Assembly: GCA_014380255.1 (NCBI GenBank)
Contig: JACMKG010000076.1
Span: 1-26,298, forward strand
Source: Prolixibacteraceae bacterium
GTDB lineage: Bacteria > Bacteroidota > Bacteroidia > Bacteroidales > Prolixibacteraceae
Direction: 5' to 3'
Length of the DNA: 26,298 bases
The position numbers and the translations under genes are program-made. Of the stretch, positions 24,742 to 26,298 are shown piece by piece. The notes beneath the pieces were generated by a model. That model saw only the letters and a program-made list of their open reading frames with translations. It had not been told where the DNA came from and ran no database searches. Every line of letters begins with the position of its first letter. Within the stretch, counting starts at the first letter, position 1.

Positions 24742-25935
24742 TTAAAAGTGTTTCGTTGCATCATAAACTCCTCCGTTACGGGTGAATTCAGCATAGTCGG
24801 CCTGCTTTTGTTTCCAGCGTTCAGCCAGTGCTTTTAGCTGGGCGTCGGCATGTTCAAAAAACAGTTGGTACGAGTGGCAGAACCTGGGCTGGCGGTGATC
24901 GTTGGGATCCTTGATCCTGTCTTTGATACAGCCGCCAAAGCATTTGGTATACCATGGACAGAGCTTGCATTTGCGGGGAAGCGCATTCTTGACTTTGCCA
25001 AACTCATCCTGTTTCTTGGAGTTAAGCATGTCGGTGATCTTGCTGTGCCTGATGTTTCCCAGTCTATGACGAGGCTCCACGAAGAAGTCGCAGGTGTACA
25101 CATTCCCGTTATGCTCAACGACCACGTAAGGGGCGCATTCCTTGCTCAGGGTGCATTCGGGGGCATCAAAGCCGGCATAGGTATAAAAGACCGATTCGAA
25201 ATGCCTGATCGAAGTGGTGGGTTCGCCATCCTTGAAATCGTTGATCCACAGATCAAACAGGGTGATCAAAAAACGGCCGTATTGCTCATCCGTAACTGAA
25301 TAAGGGGCTGCCTTGGATGGGTCATCCTTGTCGGTTTCCACGATAGGGATAAACTGCATCCAGGTAAATCCCAAGCTCTTAAAATAATGGTAAAGCTCTT
25401 CAGCATATTGGGAAGAGTAATCGGTGATGCAGCACAGCACATTGGTGGCTACACCTTCAGCCTGGAGCATTTTGGCTACCCCTTCCACCTTATGCCACGA
25501 GGGTTGTAAGCCTTTATCCAGGCGATAACGGTCGTGGATATGCTGAGGCCCGTCCAGTGAAAGGCCAATGAGCCAATCGTATTCTTTAAAGAATTTCGCC
25601 CATTCCTTATCCAGAAGGGTTCCGTTGGTCTGGAAGCCATTGCCTACCGATTGCCCATGCCCGTATTTCATTTCCAGTTCTACGGCTCGCTTGTAAAAAT
25701 CAAGGCCCATTAGGGCAGGTTCACCTCCCTGCCAGGCAATGGCGACTTCATTGCCCGACTGTTGCATAACCTGTTTGATCAGTTCTTCCTGTATCTCAGG
25801 GCTCATGCGGTGTGTTTTGGTCTCAGGAAATAGCTCTTCCTTGTCCAGGTAAAAGCAGTAGGTACAGCCCAGGTTGCAATCAGGGCCTGATGGTTTTACC
25901 AATACTGAATTTAATGGACGATATTTTAATGCCAT
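24742..25935 (-). CDS. Anaerobic sulfatase-maturating enzyme (radical SAM, SPASM)
   Basis: A 397-residue cytoplasmic radical-SAM enzyme that oxidises the active-site Cys or Ser of sulfatases to formylglycine without oxygen. The SAM cluster is bound by Cys20, Cys24 and Cys27 (CNLGCTYC), with QGGEP at 69-73. The SPASM region has eight cysteines (261, 267, 282, 323, 326, 332, 336, 353), enough for the two auxiliary 4Fe-4S clusters of anSME proteins. The TCDFF motif places Asp283 where the catalytic base lies in the characterised clostridial enzyme. The length is normal. A sulfatase-like C-terminus lies just upstream on the same strand, the likely client. Confidence 0.92.
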   Translation of the reverse strand: MALKYRPLNSVLVKPSGPDCNLGCTYCFYLDKEELFPETKTHRMSPEIQEELIKQVMQQSGNEVAIAWQGGEPALMGLDFYKRAVELEMKYGHGQSVGNGFQTNGTLLDKEWAKFFKEYDWLIGLSLDGPQHIHDRYRLDKGLQPSWHKVEGVAKMLQAEGVATNVLCCITDYSSQYAEELYHYFKSLGFTWMQFIPIVETDKDDPSKAAPYSVTDEQYGRFLITLFDLWINDFKDGEPTTSIRHFESVFYTYAGFDAPECTLSKECAPYVVVEHNGNVYTCDFFVEPRHRLGNIRHSKITDMLNSKKQDEFGKVKNALPRKCKLCPWYTKCFGGCIKDRIKDPNDHRQPRFCHSYQLFFEHADAQLKALAERWKQKQADYAEFTRNGGVYDATKHF

Positions 25936-26143
25936 AGAGGGTTAAAGTAAAAAGGTAAAAGGTAAAAGTAAAAAGTTACGCTGTGCAATGCTGAAATCGT
26001 AAATTGTAAATGGCTCAAGTAATCTTGAATGTTAAATTATAAATGTTAAATTATAAATGTTAAAAAGTCAAAAGTCAAAAGTCAAAAGGCTACTCTGCGC
26101 AACGCTTAAATAGTAAATAGTCAATCGTCTAATAGTAAATATT
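25936..26143. repeat. Repeat-rich spacer with composite motif copies C and D
   Basis: In order: GGTAAAA/AGTAAAA words (25942-25977); composite motif copy C, GTGCAATGCTGAAATCGTAA (25983-26002) plus TTGTAAAT; a 14-bp tandem repeat AATGTTAAATTATA (26028-26041 and 26042-26055, with a partial third); three copies of GTCAAAA (26067-26087); and composite copy D from about 26094 (GCGCAACGCTTAAATAGTAA and onward) to the stop codon of the sulfatase-like gene. No gene is evident. Confidence 0.75.
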
Positions 26144-26298
26144 TTAATACTGGTTTTGGTGTTTGAAATCCGTATTGCGGTGATTGGTATTCTTCTTCAA
26201 AGGAATTTGGAGCCCATTCGTTCTTTCAAGCCATTCATTCAGGCTATCCAGGTGCTTTCTTATTTCAGCCTGCAGTTCAGGTTTTTCAATAAGGTTGT
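26144..26298 (-). CDS. Sulfatase-like protein, C-terminal fragment (5' end outside window)
   Basis: The - strand frame entering from the right edge ends in TAA at 26144-26146 and gives 51 residues. The first part reads NLIEKPELQAEIRKHLDSLN and continues EWLERTNG, which resembles the 'NLA..PE....L...L..WM..TND' tail of secreted S1-family sulfatases; the basic, Asn/His-rich end is also typical. The catalytic Cys/Ser motif lies outside the window. The call rests on this tail plus the adjacent anSME gene, a very common partnership. It is too short to exclude another protein. Confidence 0.6.
   Translation of the reverse strand, partial: NLIEKPELQAEIRKHLDSLNEWLERTNGLQIPLKKNTNHRNTDFKHQNQY

Noticed and set aside
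24570..24794. 74-codon - strand frame of Asn/Phe/Pro/Ser repeats
   Set aside because: It arises from the tandem GTTTGAA-type repeat and overlaps the end of the maturase gene; the repeat itself is the feature.

Overview
The window looks like a chromosomal piece of an anaerobic or facultatively anaerobic member of the Bacteroidota (Bacteroidales/Marinilabiliales type). The signs are a SusC/SusD pair with an ECF sigma factor and FecR-type anti-sigma, TAnnTTTG-like -7 promoter motifs, a Bacteroidota-style rimP-nusA-infB operon, and a sulfatase tail beside an anaerobic sulfatase-maturase. No rRNA, tRNA, insertion sequence, phage gene or CRISPR array was seen.

Left part (1-8.9 kb), housekeeping. 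The tail of rimP, then nusA and infB form a + strand translation/transcription operon closed by a strong terminator. An Amt ammonium channel follows alone, without a P-II gene. A second, bidirectional-looking terminator separates it from gcvH on the - strand. Divergent from gcvH are tsaE (tRNA t6A synthesis) and an alanine-dehydrogenase-like protein whose usual catalytic residues appear replaced.

Middle (8.9-19 kb), all on the - strand. A cytosolic type I pullulanase sits downstream of an unrecognised one-TM protein. Then comes a compact sigma/FecR/SusC/SusD regulatory and uptake unit: ECF sigma, anti-sigma, a SusC with an N-terminal STN signalling domain, and a SusD lipoprotein, ending in an intrinsic terminator. 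It carries no glycoside hydrolase of its own. On the + strand across the SusC leader there is a -7-like motif followed by a hairpin plus T-tract, which together could define a short antisense RNA of about 70 nt.

Right part (19-26.3 kb), also - strand: a sulfatase C-terminus at the window edge, a radical-SAM sulfatase maturase, a secreted DUF1349 protein, a secreted GH30-type hydrolase, a GT39-like membrane glycosyltransferase and a secreted GH26 beta-mannanase-type enzyme. Together they suggest handling of a sulfated and/or mannose-containing polysaccharide, and the nearby SusC/D pair is a plausible importer; both points are inference. The spacers here are unlike those on the left: they hold degenerate low-complexity tandem repeats and a recurring composite motif present four times, and the gap upstream of the sigma gene holds two long imperfect hairpin elements.
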